64,000 nucleotides of DNA from Cysteiniphilum sp. JM-1 (GCF_008711525.1 NZ_VXKS01000007.1:1-64000), one strand, 5' to 3'. Positions 18,659-31,333 are shown, counted from the stretch's first letter. The notes: a model not told the origin generated them from the letters alone. A program made the numbers and translations.

Positions 18659-19750
18659 TTAACGCACTTTAAGTGCAGCAAGCCCGATTAATACAAAAAT
18701 AACCGTCAAAATCCAAAAACGCACCACCACTTTGGTTTCAGGCCAACCTTTTAATTCAAAATGATGATGAAGTGGCGCCATTCTAAAAATACGCTTTTTT
18801 CTTAGTTTATATGAACCAACTTGCAGAATAACTGAAACCGTTTCCATCACAAATAAAAAGCCCATAATAAAAAACACTAACTCTTGACGAATAATAACGG
18901 CTATGGTGCCAAGTGTCGCCCCCAATGCTAGAGAACCAACATCGCCCATAAATACTTCCGCAGGATATGTGTTAAACCATAAGAAACCAAAGCCAGCGCC
19001 CGCAATCGCAGCACAAAATACAACAAGCTCATCAATCCCAACATTGGGCATATAATCAAAAAGCAAGTGTCCAGCAAAGGCACTATTGGTAATGACATAG
19101 GCATAGACAGCAAGCCCCATTGCCACAAGCACAATCGGTAAAATAGCCAATCCATCTAAGCCATCGGTTAAGTTTACCGCATTACTACTTCCTGTTATCA
19201 CAAAATATCCCAATAGGATAACCCAAGCACCTAGTGGAATAACCCAGTCTTTACTAAAGGGGACTGCTAAACTAAAGTCCATATAGTTATGCAATAAGAC
19301 ATAAACCCACAGCATTGCCACTATCGCAAAAGCCGACTGCATCAAGTATTTGTATTTGGCACGTAAACCTTTAGGGTGCTTTAATACGAGCTTTAGAAAG
19401 TCATCTAAAAAACCAATCAAGCCAAAACTGACAAGTACAAAAAGCAAGACCCATATAAAAGGACTATTAAGCTTTGCCCATAATAAAATCGATACAACAA
19501 TGGAAAAAATAATTAAGCACCCTCCCATCGTTGGTGTGTTTTTCTTCACCAAATGTGTTTGCGGTCCATCATCCCTCACTACCTGCCCTATCTGCATTTT
19601 ACTCAACCAGTTAATCATCGGTTTGCCAACAAACAAACTAATCAAAAGTGCCGTTAATGCTGCCATAAGTGAGCGCACAGTCACATAACTGCTAAAAATA
19701 TGCATAAACGTAAAATATTGTGACAACCAACCGGTTAACCATAATAACAT
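18659..19750 (-). CDS. mraY: MraY, phospho-MurNAc-pentapeptide transferase
   Basis: Inner-membrane enzyme that forms lipid I from UDP-MurNAc-pentapeptide and undecaprenyl phosphate. Ten hydrophobic segments; signature PTMGG near residue 75, active-site Asp cluster [10 protein letters not shown] near 190, [11 protein letters not shown] and the C-terminal [11 protein letters not shown]. Length 363 is typical. It is the first gene of the murD-ftsW unit, and the region upstream is the divergent promoter region shared with the MFS transporter. Confidence 0.96.
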   Translation of the reverse strand: MLLWLTGWLSQYFTFMHIFSSYVTVRSLMAALTALLISLFVGKPMINWLSKMQIGQVVRDDGPQTHLVKKNTPTMGGCLIIFSIVVSILLWAKLNSPFIWVLLFVLVSFGLIGFLDDFLKLVLKHPKGLRAKYKYLMQSAFAIVAMLWVYVLLHNYMDFSLAVPFSKDWVIPLGAWVILLGYFVITGSSNAVNLTDGLDGLAILPIVLVAMGLAVYAYVITNSAFAGHLLFDYMPNVGIDELVVFCAAIAGAGFGFLWFNTYPAEVFMGDVGSLALGATLGTIAVIIRQELVFFIMGFLFVMETVSVILQVGSYKLRKKRIFRMAPLHHHFELKGWPETKVVVRFWILTVIFVLIGLAALKVR

Positions 19751-20035
19751 CTAAAAAAACCTTGCCTTAACTACCTAAATTGCACGGTTGAAAAACAGTG
19801 CACCACAAATGCAAAGTATTCTAGTAAGCCTAATTGCAGAACACAACCAAAGCTGCGTTAAAATTACTTTTTTTGGCGTTTTTCTTTCTAAAGCAAGCTA
19901 CTATATTTTTTATATTCGCTATATTGCAATTTTATTTAACTTTTTAAGTTGCATCTAGCTGGAAAAATACGCAATATTAATTGCTCAAAACAATTAGGAA
20001 TAAAGAGCAAGGTTAGACTTAAATGGAGAATAAAA

Positions 20036-21271
20036 ATGCCCGTAAACAGTAAACAATGGAAAATCATTTTACTTTCAAGCCTTGGTGGTGCACTCGAGTT
20101 TTATGATTTTGTGATATTTGCCGTCTTTGCCATGGCTATTGGTGAGACTTTTTTCCCTTCATCATCACCGGTACTTAGTATGCTTGGTGCTTTCGTTGCT
20201 TTTGCGATTGGCTATTTAGCGCGTCCTTTTGGCGGCATGCTGTTTAGTCATTTTGGCGACAAATACACACGCAAAAAAGTCTTTGTACTCTCAATAAGTA
20301 TTATGGCGTTAGCAACACTATTAATGGGCTTGTTGCCTGGCTTTAGCACCTTAGGAATTACTGCAACCATTATTTTTATTTTGCTACGCTTAGCACAAGG
20401 CATTGCTATTGGTGGTGAAATCCCTGGTGCCATTACCTTTGTTTGTGAACATATCCCCAAACACCCAGGTCTAATCTGTGGGGTGATCTTCTTATTTATC
20501 AATCTTGGAATTTTCTTAGCGGATATTGCTCATGCATTACTCATTCATGTTGACCCATCGATTGCTTGGCGTATTGCCTTTATCTTTGGCGGTGTGCTTG
20601 CTGTGATTAGCTACTTCTTGCGTAAACGTTTGGAGGAATCTGAACTTTTCCTAAATGAAAGCAAGCGCCATACATTACCGATACTGGCATTATTTAAGAA
20701 CCATGCACGCAATGCCATTTTAGGCATTTTTATTGTTGGATCACAAGCCGCTGTTGTCAGTATTTTCTATTTGTATATCACCTCATTTATGCAATTAAGA
20801 GGTTATGATAATACTGTCATTGCTTATACAACGATTATTAACCTTTTTACTTTTTCAGTTTTCTGCACTATTGCTGGAGCCATCTCGGATCGCATTGGTC
20901 AAAAACTTGTTATTTTAATCAGCGCCCTATTGTTCATCCCCACTGGTATCTATTTTTATCATAGCTTGTCAACACATGGCGCGGTAATGCTTTCATATAC
21001 CTTGGTGTCTATTTTTGCCGGTGGCATTGCTGGTGCTGTCAGCGCCTACTTAACGAAGTTATTCCCAACTGATGTGCGCTATTCTGGCATATCATTTTGC
21101 TATAATGTCGGCTTTGCATTATTTGGTGGCTTAACACCAGCGATTGCAACCTACATGATTCATCACACGGGAAATACTAACTCACCAGCTTATCTAATGA
21201 GCGCTGTATTTATTATCGCCATCATTGCCCTACTGGCGAGTAAGATGCATATCAAAACATTAGATAAATAA
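20036..21271 (+). CDS. MFS transporter of the metabolite:H+ symporter (ProP/KgtP-like) type
   Basis: An inner-membrane permease of about 411 residues with 12 hydrophobic segments. The N-terminus LLSSLGGALEFYDFVIFAVF and the loop RPFGGMLFSHFGDKYTRKKV are typical of the MHS group, which carries organic acids, betaine, proline or similar solutes with protons. I start it at MPVNSKQW, which follows a GGAG ribosome site; a frame from 19949 adds 29 residues without a better site. The substrate cannot be told. It is transcribed alone, away from mraY. Confidence 0.88.
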   Translation: MPVNSKQWKIILLSSLGGALEFYDFVIFAVFAMAIGETFFPSSSPVLSMLGAFVAFAIGYLARPFGGMLFSHFGDKYTRKKVFVLSISIMALATLLMGLLPGFSTLGITATIIFILLRLAQGIAIGGEIPGAITFVCEHIPKHPGLICGVIFLFINLGIFLADIAHALLIHVDPSIAWRIAFIFGGVLAVISYFLRKRLEESELFLNESKRHTLPILALFKNHARNAILGIFIVGSQAAVVSIFYLYITSFMQLRGYDNTVIAYTTIINLFTFSVFCTIAGAISDRIGQKLVILISALLFIPTGIYFYHSLSTHGAVMLSYTLVSIFAGGIAGAVSAYLTKLFPTDVRYSGISFCYNVGFALFGGLTPAIATYMIHHTGNTNSPAYLMSAVFIIAIIALLASKMHIKTLDK

Positions 21272-21283
21272 AAAAATAAAAAA

Positions 21284-21423
21284 AGGCTAAGACTAAATAT
21301 TCACCCACAAGTGCTCACCGTACCCTGAGCGTAAGTCGAAGGGTAATCACACTTCATAGAGGCTTCGACTGACGCTCAGCCAACGCTTACACAATCAAAG
21401 TGGGCAGGAATATGATCATAGCC
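21284..21423. repeat. Palindromic repeat family R3, copy B
   Basis: Inverted copy of the element at 14255-14393, bounded by GGCTA and TAGCC and holding the same self-complementary CTTCGACT...GCTCAG arms. It begins 13 bases after the stop of the MFS transporter and ends just before the groEL terminator, so it lies between two converging genes. Confidence 0.85.
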
Positions 21424-21441
21424 TAAAAAAACGATAACAAT

Positions 21442-21466
21442 AAAAAGGGGCATTGCGCCCCTTTTT
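21442..21466 (-). terminator. Rho-independent terminator of groEL
   Basis: Stem GGGGC at 447-451 pairs with GCCCC at 457-461 around a 5-base loop, and the flanking A5 and T6 runs extend the stem. Read on the minus strand it ends in a T run just past the groEL stop. It is symmetrical and could also end transcripts from the MFS gene. Confidence 0.85.
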
Positions 21467-21495
21467 TATTATTTATAGTTGTGGATAGCTGATGA

Positions 21496-23154
<1,659 letters not shown>

Positions 23155-23233
23155 TTAAATTTCTTTTGTTTATTCTTAATTAAAAATTTCGCTTTTAAAA
23201 TCAATCATCTGATGTGGCATCATCCTTAGCATC

Positions 23234-23252
23234 GGGCGTATACAATACACCC
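23234..23252. repeat. Short palindrome family R4, copy in the groES-groEL gap
   Basis: GGGCGTAT and ATACACCC flank three bases and pair with one mismatch; CTAC follows. The same unit, fully paired, occurs at 54101-54119 next to clcA. Lying between groES and groEL, it could act as a weak attenuator or mRNA stabiliser. Confidence 0.55.
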
Positions 23253-23289
23253 CTACACAAGCTCACCAAGAACACTACCACGCCAAAGA

Positions 23290-23577
23290 TTATTCAATCA
23301 CACCCATAATATCTTCTTCACGCATCATCAATAGTTCTTCACCATCAACTTTAACTTCATTGCCTGCGTACTTACCAAATAATACTTTATCACCCACTTT
23401 AACATCAAGCGCACGAATGCCACCATCTGTTAAAATCTTGCCGTGACCTGCTGCAATAACCGTACCTTGCATTGGTTTTTCCTTAGCGCTATCCGTTAGG
23501 ATAATCCCGCCTGCTGATTTTTCTTCTTCCTCAGCGCGACGAACCAACACTCTATCATGTAAAGGGCGAATTGCCAT
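23290..23577 (-). CDS. groES: GroES, co-chaperonin
   Basis: The 95-residue lid of the GroEL chamber. It begins with [12 protein letters not shown], has the mobile-loop region [20 protein letters not shown], and ends with [12 protein letters not shown]. The gene follows a clear heat-shock promoter and has an AGGAGT ribosome site. Confidence 0.98.
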   Translation of the reverse strand: MAIRPLHDRVLVRRAEEEEKSAGGIILTDSAKEKPMQGTVIAAGHGKILTDGGIRALDVKVGDKVLFGKYAGNEVKVDGEELLMMREEDIMGVIE

Positions 23578-23635
23578 ATTTAGACTCCTTTTTTTAACCT
23601 ATTTGTTAAACATTAGTTGTTTATTGCAGGCAAAA

Positions 23636-23663
23636 ATATGGTGATAGCAATTTGCATTTCAAG
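23636..23663 (-). promoter_or_regulatory. Sigma-32-type heat-shock promoter of groES
   Basis: On the minus strand a -35 CTTGAAA (657-663) is followed after 13 bases by CACCATAT (636-643), close to the sigma-32 consensus CTTGAAA-N13-CCCCATNT. It lies about 60 bases upstream of the groES start. No CIRCE inverted repeat is seen. Confidence 0.8.
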
Positions 23664-23734
23664 AATTTTTTTAAAAGTTTTTTGATTTATTTTTTAAGAG
23701 TAGAACAATTGATTTATTTATATACAGCAAAGAG

Positions 23735-25513
23735 TTACCAACCAATCGGCAACCTGCTTTTTAACTCCCCCTTTAACTGATCTTTAACAGCATTGGTGCC
23801 TGACTCAATTAAAATATTCTGCAATTGGGTATTATCCATCTCGATTACAGGATTGTTCAGGCTACCTTTGACATTAAATTTCAGTGGCAGCTTCGCCAAT
23901 GACTGATTGACACCACCGGCATTAATCTTCGCATCATAAAATGTAATATTTGCTGGCGCATTAAGTTCAATATCACCAGATTGCCATGCCCAAGATCCCT
24001 GCATACTAATATCATATGTCTTAGCCGTGAGATTAAAATTATTGCCAAACTTGATATCACTTAATAGTTTATCCGCACTCATACCCTTGAGCATTAACGC
24101 AAAGCTTGGCGCAATCCGACTATTATTGGCACTGACAAAATCAATATTCAACGTCTTATCGACACTGACAATATGGATTTTTGTCGGTGCAATGGTCAGC
24201 CACGGTTGCGTTGAGAGATTGCTTGCCGTGACATTTAACGCTAAGGCGTCATTATAACGAATATTGTTGACCATAAGCCTAGCAATCACAAGAGTTGGTG
24301 ATTGCTCAATTAGGTGCAATGCCTGCCTTTGTGCATATTGATAGACCGGTATAACATCGTTATTTTTTTTACTGATGGCTTTATCTTCCTGAGCTACCGG
24401 CTCAGGTGCCAGCCATTTAATCACGCGCACAAGTTTAGTCAGATAATCATAATACTCATTGGCATTTTTAAGATAATGACGCACATCAAATTGTTGTATT
24501 TTATCCTCTTTGCTCACTTCTTCGGCTGAACCTGCTGTTTTTGATTTATCATCAACTGGAGTTATAGTATCACTTTCTGTCTTTGTATTAGCATATAATG
24601 AGGCTTTGCTTTGACGTTTGTTATTGGTTAAAACACTATCGACAACCACATCACTTAGCTCAAGGCGTTTTGCCAACAGTGCGCTTACATTGACTTCAGC
24701 TTTTAACTCTTTTGCAAAGAAACTATTTTGATATAAATCTTCAGGATTCGCAAAAGCCAAATCCTTGATCACTATTTTTCCCTCTAAAGCATCAATATCA
24801 AGTTGTCCTATATCTACTGTCGCGCCATTAACTTTGGTTAGCTGAGTAACTAAAATATTTTTGACAACTTGCGACTGCAAGAAGCTACTCATAACAAATA
24901 ACAAAACAATGATTACAACCGTTACGATCACACCCCACCAACGAAACGGATGCTTGAGTTTTTTATCACGCAATTTAGTCCAATCAATCTTATGCGCTGA
25001 TTTACCAAAGACAGCCCATGATATGACTTTGATAGATCGCTTATTAATGATTCTATTGTACGCTTCTTTTTCAGTCTGTAGTGCTGCCATCTTAACTTTG
25101 ATATTTTTAGCAGATCGCGCAAGCACAAAGCCCACAATCACACCAAAAATAATTGCCAAGATGAAGCTACCACTCACCAGATAATAATCAAATCCAGCAT
25201 ATGCTAGTATCGGCGCGTTAATCATCCATTTAAATAAAGGTTGCAAGAAGCCATCCAATAACCAAGTTCCCAGATGGTAAGAAAGTCCCTCTAAAATAAA
25301 GGATAAAATCTCAGCAACCGCAAAAATAATCGCTGCCACGACTAAATTGACATTGAATAACAATAAAAGCAAAACGGCAACCAGATAAATTAGTGGTGCA
25401 TATTGAAATCCTGGCATAAACCCTAATACAAAACCAAATAGCGCTGCTAAAAATAGCTGCATTGGATTGGATTGCCCCGTAATAATCGCTATAAGCTTTT
25501 TGATAAATTTCAT
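23735..25513 (-). CDS. Fused TIGR03546/TIGR03545-type membrane protein
   Basis: A 592-residue protein of unknown function. Residues 1-145 hold several hydrophobic segments and begin FIKKLIAIITGQSNPMQLFLAALFG, resembling the small TIGR03546 membrane family. A further membrane span lies near 193-213. The remaining 370 residues are a periplasmic-looking domain (DIDALEGKIVIKDLAFANPEDL) that resembles TIGR03545, with AsmA-like repeating beta strands. In other bacteria I expect these as two adjacent genes; here they are one open frame. Family assignment is from memory of motifs and moderately secure. Confidence 0.65.
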   Translation of the reverse strand: MKFIKKLIAIITGQSNPMQLFLAALFGFVLGFMPGFQYAPLIYLVAVLLLLLFNVNLVVAAIIFAVAEILSFILEGLSYHLGTWLLDGFLQPLFKWMINAPILAYAGFDYYLVSGSFILAIIFGVIVGFVLARSAKNIKVKMAALQTEKEAYNRIINKRSIKVISWAVFGKSAHKIDWTKLRDKKLKHPFRWWGVIVTVVIIVLLFVMSSFLQSQVVKNILVTQLTKVNGATVDIGQLDIDALEGKIVIKDLAFANPEDLYQNSFFAKELKAEVNVSALLAKRLELSDVVVDSVLTNNKRQSKASLYANTKTESDTITPVDDKSKTAGSAEEVSKEDKIQQFDVRHYLKNANEYYDYLTKLVRVIKWLAPEPVAQEDKAISKKNNDVIPVYQYAQRQALHLIEQSPTLVIARLMVNNIRYNDALALNVTASNLSTQPWLTIAPTKIHIVSVDKTLNIDFVSANNSRIAPSFALMLKGMSADKLLSDIKFGNNFNLTAKTYDISMQGSWAWQSGDIELNAPANITFYDAKINAGGVNQSLAKLPLKFNVKGSLNNPVIEMDNTQLQNILIESGTNAVKDQLKGELKSRLPIGW

Positions 25514-25629
25514 CGTGATATCCTTTCTAAATCGACTCTCAAAACAAACTGTAGTCTAAAAAGCATATTCACTCAAGCTTGATACGCTTAATGCTTAGCT
25601 CTTTATCAGAAAGGCAAAGGCAGAATAAT

Positions 25630-26559
25630 TTAGCAATTAAAGACTCGCAACGCTTGATTAAGCTTCTCATCAAACTCTAAATTAGCATCAATCGTAAATA
25701 TCGGTTGCTGCCAGTTACGAACCCACGTTAACTGGCGCTTGGCTAATTGGCGTGTTGCCGCAATTCCCTTGGCAACAAATTGATTATAATCATACTCTCC
25801 ATCCAGATACTGCCATGCTTGACGATAACCGACACTGCGCATTGATGGCAAATCAGCATGCATAAGCGCTAGATTTTTAAGCCCTTCAACTTCTTTTAAA
25901 AAACCATTATCTAGCATTTGCATAAAGCGCTTTTCAATCATCTGATGCAAATGTTTACGATCATTTGGAACTAATGCACATAAGTTAAGTGATTGACCTA
26001 AACCACCCTCTTTGGCATTTTCAGCAATAATATGCGAATAAGGTTGGTCAGTAAGTAATATCACTTCAACGGCGCGCTCAATTCGCTGTTGATCATTTGG
26101 ATTAAGCTTGTTGGCTGTGAGAGGATCTTTATGCATCAAGAAGTCATACCAATACGCTAAACCTTGTAACTTTATGGTGTCACGCACTTTATCATCTGCT
26201 TCAGGTAGTTTAGATATACCTTCTTGCAATGCTTTAAAGTACATCATCGTACCACCAACAAGTAATACTTCTTTGTTACGCGCATGAATCTCTTCAATCA
26301 ATCGCTTAGTATCATTGATAAAATCATTGACCGAGTAATTAAACCACGGCTCGATAATGTCAATTAGATGATGGACAACACCATTCATTTCCAAGAGATT
26401 TGGCTTAGCTGAACCGATATCTAATCGCTTGTATACCAACGCTGAATCAACACTGATAATTTCAGCATTCATTTCTTGGGCAAGCTCAATGGAAAGAGAC
26501 GTTTTTCCTGAGGCAGTAGGACCTGCTAAGGCATAGACTTTTTTTGAAATAACAGACAT
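25630..26559 (-). CDS. miaA: MiaA, tRNA dimethylallyltransferase
   Basis: Transfers a dimethylallyl group to A37 of tRNAs that read codons starting with U. P-loop [15 protein letters not shown] at residues 13-27, [16 protein letters not shown], and the C-terminal [14 protein letters not shown] are diagnostic. Length 309 is normal. It follows ppiD by 11 bases on the same strand. Confidence 0.96.
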   Translation of the reverse strand: MSVISKKVYALAGPTASGKTSLSIELAQEMNAEIISVDSALVYKRLDIGSAKPNLLEMNGVVHHLIDIIEPWFNYSVNDFINDTKRLIEEIHARNKEVLLVGGTMMYFKALQEGISKLPEADDKVRDTIKLQGLAYWYDFLMHKDPLTANKLNPNDQQRIERAVEVILLTDQPYSHIIAENAKEGGLGQSLNLCALVPNDRKHLHQMIEKRFMQMLDNGFLKEVEGLKNLALMHADLPSMRSVGYRQAWQYLDGEYDYNQFVAKGIAATRQLAKRQLTWVRNWQQPIFTIDANLEFDEKLNQALRVFNC

Positions 26560-26570
26560 AGGGGAAGTAA

Positions 26571-28301
26571 TTATTGAATCAGTTGATGATTAATCTCAAC
26601 TTTATATTGTTTCTTTAATGCAACCAAATAGTCATTTAGCTCGATATTGCTATAGTTGTTTTGCAGCACTTGCGTTGGTAATTGATCCGTGCCATCAATG
26701 ACTTTTGCTACTTCATATACCCAATAAGACTCGCCATTTTTTGCCAATTTGTATGACTTCAAACCATCGCTGAAAATAGCTGTTTTTAAGTCTTGGTCAA
26801 GGGTGAAGTCACTGCGTGAAATAGTTTCGGTTTTTGCTTTCACCGTTTTAACTTCTTTTTTATCTTGTAAAGCTTTAAGCGCATCTTGTGCTGCTTTTTG
26901 CGCTTGCGCTAATGACTCTGTCGCAATATACGCCGTTTTGACCTTATCTTTAACTTCAGCAAAGCTTAAGGTATGCTTCGGAATCATCTTATCAACTTTG
27001 TAGATAATGCCATCGGTTTGACCTTGGGCAATAAAGCCTTGCGTTTTATTGTGATCAAACACCGCTTCTTGTAATTTGGCATTGCCTTCAACATTTGCAC
27101 TTGTCATATTTTTATCAAATGCATTTGTCGTTGCAGGTGTTAATTTATTGGCTTTGACTACTTGGTCAAAGCTATTGCTATTAATACTTGTTAACACTTC
27201 ATTAAACTTAGTCAATGCCGCACGATTTTTAAGAATCTTTTCAATCACAGGCTTTGCTTCTGACAGTGACATCTCAGCAGGTGCTATGATTTTTGTTAAT
27301 TTAACAAATTCATTATCCGATGTTTCTTTGACAGGTGATTCAAGTGTTAAATTAAACAACGCAAATTGCGCAAAGCCTGAAGCATCTGCTTGTGATAATG
27401 GCTTTATCTGTTCAATTTTAACTTCTTTTAGCTCATCTGCCGTTAATGCTTTATTGGCTTTAAGCTTATCAGCAATTGCTTTACTATCTTTAGCCTTTTT
27501 ATCAATTGTGATTGTCTCACCAGATCTTAACTCAGGTGACATAAGCGCATCTTTATTGGCTTGATAATAGCTATTGACTTCACTCTCAGATACCGGCTCT
27601 TTACTCACAAAGTCTTGAGATGATAGTTTGACATAAGATACAACGGCTTGCTCAATCTGCTCATATTGCGCTTTGTGTTCATCATAATAAGCTTGAAGTT
27701 CTTTGTCTGTTGGCTTGATCTTACTGGCATAATCTTTCGCAGCAAAATCATAATAAGTCACTTCACGCTTTTGCCCCATTAATGCACTTAGTGTTTTTTG
27801 CTCATCACTTAACACAAACTCACTTTGCAATAGCGGTGTCACAATACTTGAGGTCAAAAGGCTATTGGCGATCAGTGCTTTAATATTGCCGGCACCACCA
27901 TAGAGCTTTGCCAACTCATCAAAGCGTTTAGCCGAGTATTGTCCATTTTCAACAAACGCCGGATTTTGGAAAATTGCAGTGGATACCGCAGATTGTGTGA
28001 TGGCAATATGCGATGCCGTAGCATCTTGTTGCAATAATGCTTGATCGACCAATTGATTTAATGTCTTCTCTTGTAATGCTTTTTGATCAAGTGAAGGTTG
28101 CGTTTGCATATTTTGAGATAAGGATTGCTGATAGCTAGTTTGCGAGATTTGTATGTCTCCTACCTTTGCCACAGACTGTGGTGAAACACCACCTGAGACA
28201 AAAAAGTAACTAATACCTGTTAACACAAAAACCGCACTCACTGCGATGATGATAATCCACGTAATCCAACCTTTAAATTTATCATTAATCGATTGCAACA
28301 T
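26571..28301 (-). CDS. ppiD: PpiD-like periplasmic chaperone / peptidyl-prolyl isomerase
   Basis: Membrane-anchored folding factor near the Sec translocon. One N-terminal transmembrane segment ([18 protein letters not shown], residues 13-30), a SurA-N-like region, and two PPIC-like regions; the central parvulin domain looks degenerate, as in E. coli PpiD. The 576 residues are slightly shorter than E. coli's 623. The place downstream of lon-hupB is the same as in E. coli. Confidence 0.88.
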   Translation of the reverse strand: MLQSINDKFKGWITWIIIIAVSAVFVLTGISYFFVSGGVSPQSVAKVGDIQISQTSYQQSLSQNMQTQPSLDQKALQEKTLNQLVDQALLQQDATASHIAITQSAVSTAIFQNPAFVENGQYSAKRFDELAKLYGGAGNIKALIANSLLTSSIVTPLLQSEFVLSDEQKTLSALMGQKREVTYYDFAAKDYASKIKPTDKELQAYYDEHKAQYEQIEQAVVSYVKLSSQDFVSKEPVSESEVNSYYQANKDALMSPELRSGETITIDKKAKDSKAIADKLKANKALTADELKEVKIEQIKPLSQADASGFAQFALFNLTLESPVKETSDNEFVKLTKIIAPAEMSLSEAKPVIEKILKNRAALTKFNEVLTSINSNSFDQVVKANKLTPATTNAFDKNMTSANVEGNAKLQEAVFDHNKTQGFIAQGQTDGIIYKVDKMIPKHTLSFAEVKDKVKTAYIATESLAQAQKAAQDALKALQDKKEVKTVKAKTETISRSDFTLDQDLKTAIFSDGLKSYKLAKNGESYWVYEVAKVIDGTDQLPTQVLQNNYSNIELNDYLVALKKQYKVEINHQLIQ

Positions 28302-28361
28302 ATGACACTACTACCTACTTCCATTGAGCTTAAAATTAAGTTGTCACATCTTAGCATGGGA

Positions 28362-28391
28362 TATACCGCTCGTGAATCATTTTGCGGTGTT
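28362..28391. repeat. Repeat family R2, single end
   Basis: TATACCGCTCGTGAATCATT and the following TTGCGGTGTT match one end of the 167-base palindromic element at 53925-54091. Only one arm is present here, just upstream of ppiD, so this is probably a remnant. Confidence 0.7.
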
Positions 28392-28400
28392 TAATAGCCA

Positions 28401-28432
28401 AAACAAAAAAGGCATGCTAAAAGCATGCCTTT
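28401..28432 (-). terminator. Rho-independent terminator after tRNA-Val
   Basis: Stem GGCATGCT (411-418) pairs with AGCATGCC (422-429) around three bases and is extended by AAA/TTT. On the minus strand a T run follows (A run 405-410). It ends the hupB-tRNA transcript before ppiD. Confidence 0.85.
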
Positions 28433-28439
28433 AAAGATG

Positions 28440-28515
28440 TGGTGGGTGCTGAGGGGTTCGAACCCCCGACCCTCGCCTTGTAAGGGCGATGCTCTCCCAG
28501 CTGAGCTAAGCACCC
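28440..28515 (-). tRNA. tRNA-Val (anticodon TAC)
   Basis: Seventy-six bases on the minus strand, including an encoded CCA. The acceptor GGGTGCT pairs with AGCACCC, the D-loop and TTCGAAC T-loop are present, and the anticodon loop CTTACAA gives anticodon TAC for valine. It lies 17 bases downstream of hupB and is likely cotranscribed with it. Confidence 0.97.
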
Positions 28516-28532
28516 GCGAGCTGAACTATATA

Positions 28533-28805
28533 TTAGTTCACCGCATCTTTCAATAATTTTCCTGCTTTAAATGAAGGTGATTTAGAAGCTTTGATCTTCA
28601 TTTTCTCACCTGTCTTAGGATTGCGCCCCTCACGCGCCGCTCTTTCACGAACTTGGAATGAACCAAATCCAACAAGCGTCACTGTTTGACCTGCTTTTAA
28701 TGCTTCAGTTACCGCTTCAGTTGTCGCGTCCAATGCGCGCTGAGCGACATCCTTTGTTACGTCAGCTTTTTCTGCGATTGCTTTTACTAGTTCACTTTTA
28801 TTCAC
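28533..28805 (-). CDS. hupB: HU-beta DNA-binding protein
   Basis: Small histone-like protein that bends and compacts DNA. I start it at a GTG giving 90 residues, [19 protein letters not shown], because this matches the family N-terminus and a GAGGAAA site lies just upstream; an ATG at 28838 would add 11 residues unlike HU. The DNA-binding arm [22 protein letters not shown] and C-terminal [15 protein letters not shown] are standard. Confidence 0.95.
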   Translation of the reverse strand: MNKSELVKAIAEKADVTKDVAQRALDATTEAVTEALKAGQTVTLVGFGSFQVRERAAREGRNPKTGEKMKIKASKSPSFKAGKLLKDAVN

Positions 28806-28873
28806 GATGCTTTCCTCTTTCGTTGTTGAATAACTCACTGTTTAAGCGGCTTGCCGCCGCTTAACTCGCCTAA

Positions 28874-28902
28874 GTTATAGCAAGCACAGTAACTCACGTC
28901 AA
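28874..28902 (-). promoter_or_regulatory. Sigma-70 promoter of hupB
   Basis: On the minus strand TTGACG (897-902) and TATAAC (874-879) are 17 bases apart, a near-consensus housekeeping promoter. A hairpin with arms AAGCGG and CCGCTT (about 28842-28862) lies in the leader between it and the GTG start. Confidence 0.8.
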
Positions 28903-28970
28903 CACGGTTTATTGCTAATTCATGATTTTTTAACGTTTTTTTGATGTTTTCCCATTTTTTTTAGCTTTTT

Positions 28971-31322
28971 TTAGCTTTTCTTGGTTTTTTTTGACATCAG
29001 CGCATGCGCTAAAACTTCTTCAATTCGCTTCACTGCAATGATTTCCAAACCATCTTTTACGTTTTGTGGAATCTCTTGCAGATCCTTTTTATTTTCAAAT
29101 GGAATGAGAACTGTCTTGATACCGCCTCGAAGTGCTGCCAAGAGTTTTTCTTTCAAGCCACCGATAGGTAATACATCACCACGCAAGGTAATTTCACCCG
29201 TCATCGCCACATCTTTTTTAACAGCAATACCAGTTAACGAAGATAAAACTGCCGTACACATCGCAATACCTGCACTTGGTCCATCTTTGGGTGTTGCTCC
29301 TTCTGGTACATGGATATGAAAATCACGTTTCTCATAGAAATCATCATCCAAACCATAGTCTTTTGCCATCGTACGCACCACGGTTAGTGCAGCATGAATC
29401 GACTCTTGCATCACCTCACCGAGTTTACCTGTCGTTTTAAGCTTGCCTTTGCCTGCTGTTGTTACCGCTTCAATCGTTAATAGATCACCACCAACTTCAG
29501 TCCATGCAAGTCCCGTAACTTGTCCAATTTTATCCTCTTGTTGTGCTAAGCCAAAATCATAGCGTCTAACACCAAGATATTTATCTAAGTTTTTACTGTT
29601 AACCGAGACTTTCTTACCATCTTTAGCAGACAAGATATGCTTAACCGCTTTGCGGCAAATCTTATTAAGCTCTTGCTGCAAACGACGCACGCCAGCTTCA
29701 CGCGTGTAATAACGAATGATATCCTCGATCACTTTATCGGCAACGGCAATTTCAGCTTCTTTTAAACCATTGTCTTTAATTGCTCGTGGCAATAAATAGT
29801 TCTTAGCAATATTCTTTTTCTCATCTTCGGTGTAACCCGATAGATAAATAATTTCCATGCGATCTCTTAAAGCATCAGGGATATTTAAACTATTGGCTGT
29901 AGCGACAAACATCACATCAGATAGATCATAATCAACATCTAAATAATGATCATTAAATGTATTGTTTTGTTCGGGATCCAATACTTCAAGCATCGCAGAA
30001 GATGGATCACCACGAAAATCAGCTGACATCTTATCGATTTCATCTAATAAAAATAGCGGATTGTTTACCTGCACTTTATTGATTTTTTGCATAATTTGCC
30101 CAGGAAGCGCACCAATATACGTACGTCGATGACCGCGAATTTCCGCCTCATCTTTAACACCCCCCAATGCCATACGCACATATTTACGCCCCGTGGCTTT
30201 AGCAATCGATTGCCCAAGGGATGTTTTACCAACACCAGGAGGTCCGACTAAGCATAAAATAGGTCCTTTAAGCTTACGCATTCTTTGCTGCACTGCTAGA
30301 TATTCCAAAATACGCTCTTTGACCTTTTCAAGACCATAATGATCCGTATTTAAGATATCTTCTGCTTGCGTTAAATCTTTTTTAACTTTGCTGCGCTTTG
30401 ACCATGGCAGCGACGTTAAAGTCTCAATATAATTACGTGACACGGAGGACTCAGCCGAAGATGGCGGCATAGTTTTAAGCTTCTTAAGCTCAGACAATGC
30501 CTTTTCAGTCGCCTCTTTTGACATTTTCGCCGTATCAATTTTTCCTTTTAATTGCTCAAATTCTTCAGCCTCATCAGCATCACCCATCTCTTTATAGATC
30601 GCCTTGATCTGTTCATTGAGATAGTATTCACGTTGATTACGCTCGACTTGCGACTTCACACGATCCTTGATGTTACGCTCAAGCTCCAATACATCCGTTT
30701 CTGCCATTAATAACTTTAACAAAAGTGATGCGCGTTGCTGCAAACCTTCCGCTTCAAGTACTTCTTGTTTTTTGGAGACAGTTGCATGTGCTTGTGCCAC
30801 GACGGTATCAATAATTCGCGTTAAATTAGTATCTGACAAAATAGATGATAAGATTTCCTTAGGAATTTGCCCATTCATATCCGCCAAGGTTTTGAAGCTC
30901 GACAAAATCGCACGGATAAATCCACTTTCATCAACATCATTTAAGTCATTTTTTGTCTCAATCAACTGAATTTGAGCAGCGATAAACGGTGTATCTTCAA
31001 AATACTTAAGCACCTTAGCACGACGAATGCCTTCAACAAGCACCTTACACGTGCCGTCTGGCAACTTCATCAATTGCAGAATCTTGGCATAAGTTCCCGT
31101 GGTATGTAAATCCTTAACTTTTGGATTATCAATATCATCTGATTTTTGTGTCATCAGTAAGACTTTTTGTCTTGTTGCATGCGCTTCACTAATCGCAGCA
31201 ATCGATTTTTCTCTACCGACAAAAAGTGGCACAGCCATATAAGGGTAAACGACGATATCCCTTAATGGCACAACCGGTACTAACTCTTCAACACTTTGTT
31301 TATCATTAGAATATAATTGCAT
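28971..31322 (-). CDS. lon: Lon ATP-dependent protease
   Basis: Cytoplasmic protease of 783 residues that degrades misfolded and regulatory proteins. N-terminal substrate-binding domain ([21 protein letters not shown]), Walker [10 protein letters not shown] near 358, LFLLDEIDK for Walker B, and a protease domain with catalytic Ser in DGPSAG near 679 and Lys in [10 protein letters not shown] near 722. The C-terminal end is Lys-rich. It begins 11 bases after clpX, so the two are likely cotranscribed. Confidence 0.98.
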   Translation of the reverse strand: MQLYSNDKQSVEELVPVVPLRDIVVYPYMAVPLFVGREKSIAAISEAHATRQKVLLMTQKSDDIDNPKVKDLHTTGTYAKILQLMKLPDGTCKVLVEGIRRAKVLKYFEDTPFIAAQIQLIETKNDLNDVDESGFIRAILSSFKTLADMNGQIPKEILSSILSDTNLTRIIDTVVAQAHATVSKKQEVLEAEGLQQRASLLLKLLMAETDVLELERNIKDRVKSQVERNQREYYLNEQIKAIYKEMGDADEAEEFEQLKGKIDTAKMSKEATEKALSELKKLKTMPPSSAESSVSRNYIETLTSLPWSKRSKVKKDLTQAEDILNTDHYGLEKVKERILEYLAVQQRMRKLKGPILCLVGPPGVGKTSLGQSIAKATGRKYVRMALGGVKDEAEIRGHRRTYIGALPGQIMQKINKVQVNNPLFLLDEIDKMSADFRGDPSSAMLEVLDPEQNNTFNDHYLDVDYDLSDVMFVATANSLNIPDALRDRMEIIYLSGYTEDEKKNIAKNYLLPRAIKDNGLKEAEIAVADKVIEDIIRYYTREAGVRRLQQELNKICRKAVKHILSAKDGKKVSVNSKNLDKYLGVRRYDFGLAQQEDKIGQVTGLAWTEVGGDLLTIEAVTTAGKGKLKTTGKLGEVMQESIHAALTVVRTMAKDYGLDDDFYEKRDFHIHVPEGATPKDGPSAGIAMCTAVLSSLTGIAVKKDVAMTGEITLRGDVLPIGGLKEKLLAALRGGIKTVLIPFENKKDLQEIPQNVKDGLEIIAVKRIEEVLAHALMSKKTKKS

Positions 31323-31333
31323 GCATGTTAACC

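Noticed and set aside
19751-20035. Longer start for the MFS transporter from 19949
   Set aside because: It adds 29 basic residues with no ribosome site; the start at 20036 has GGAG and matches the family N-terminus.
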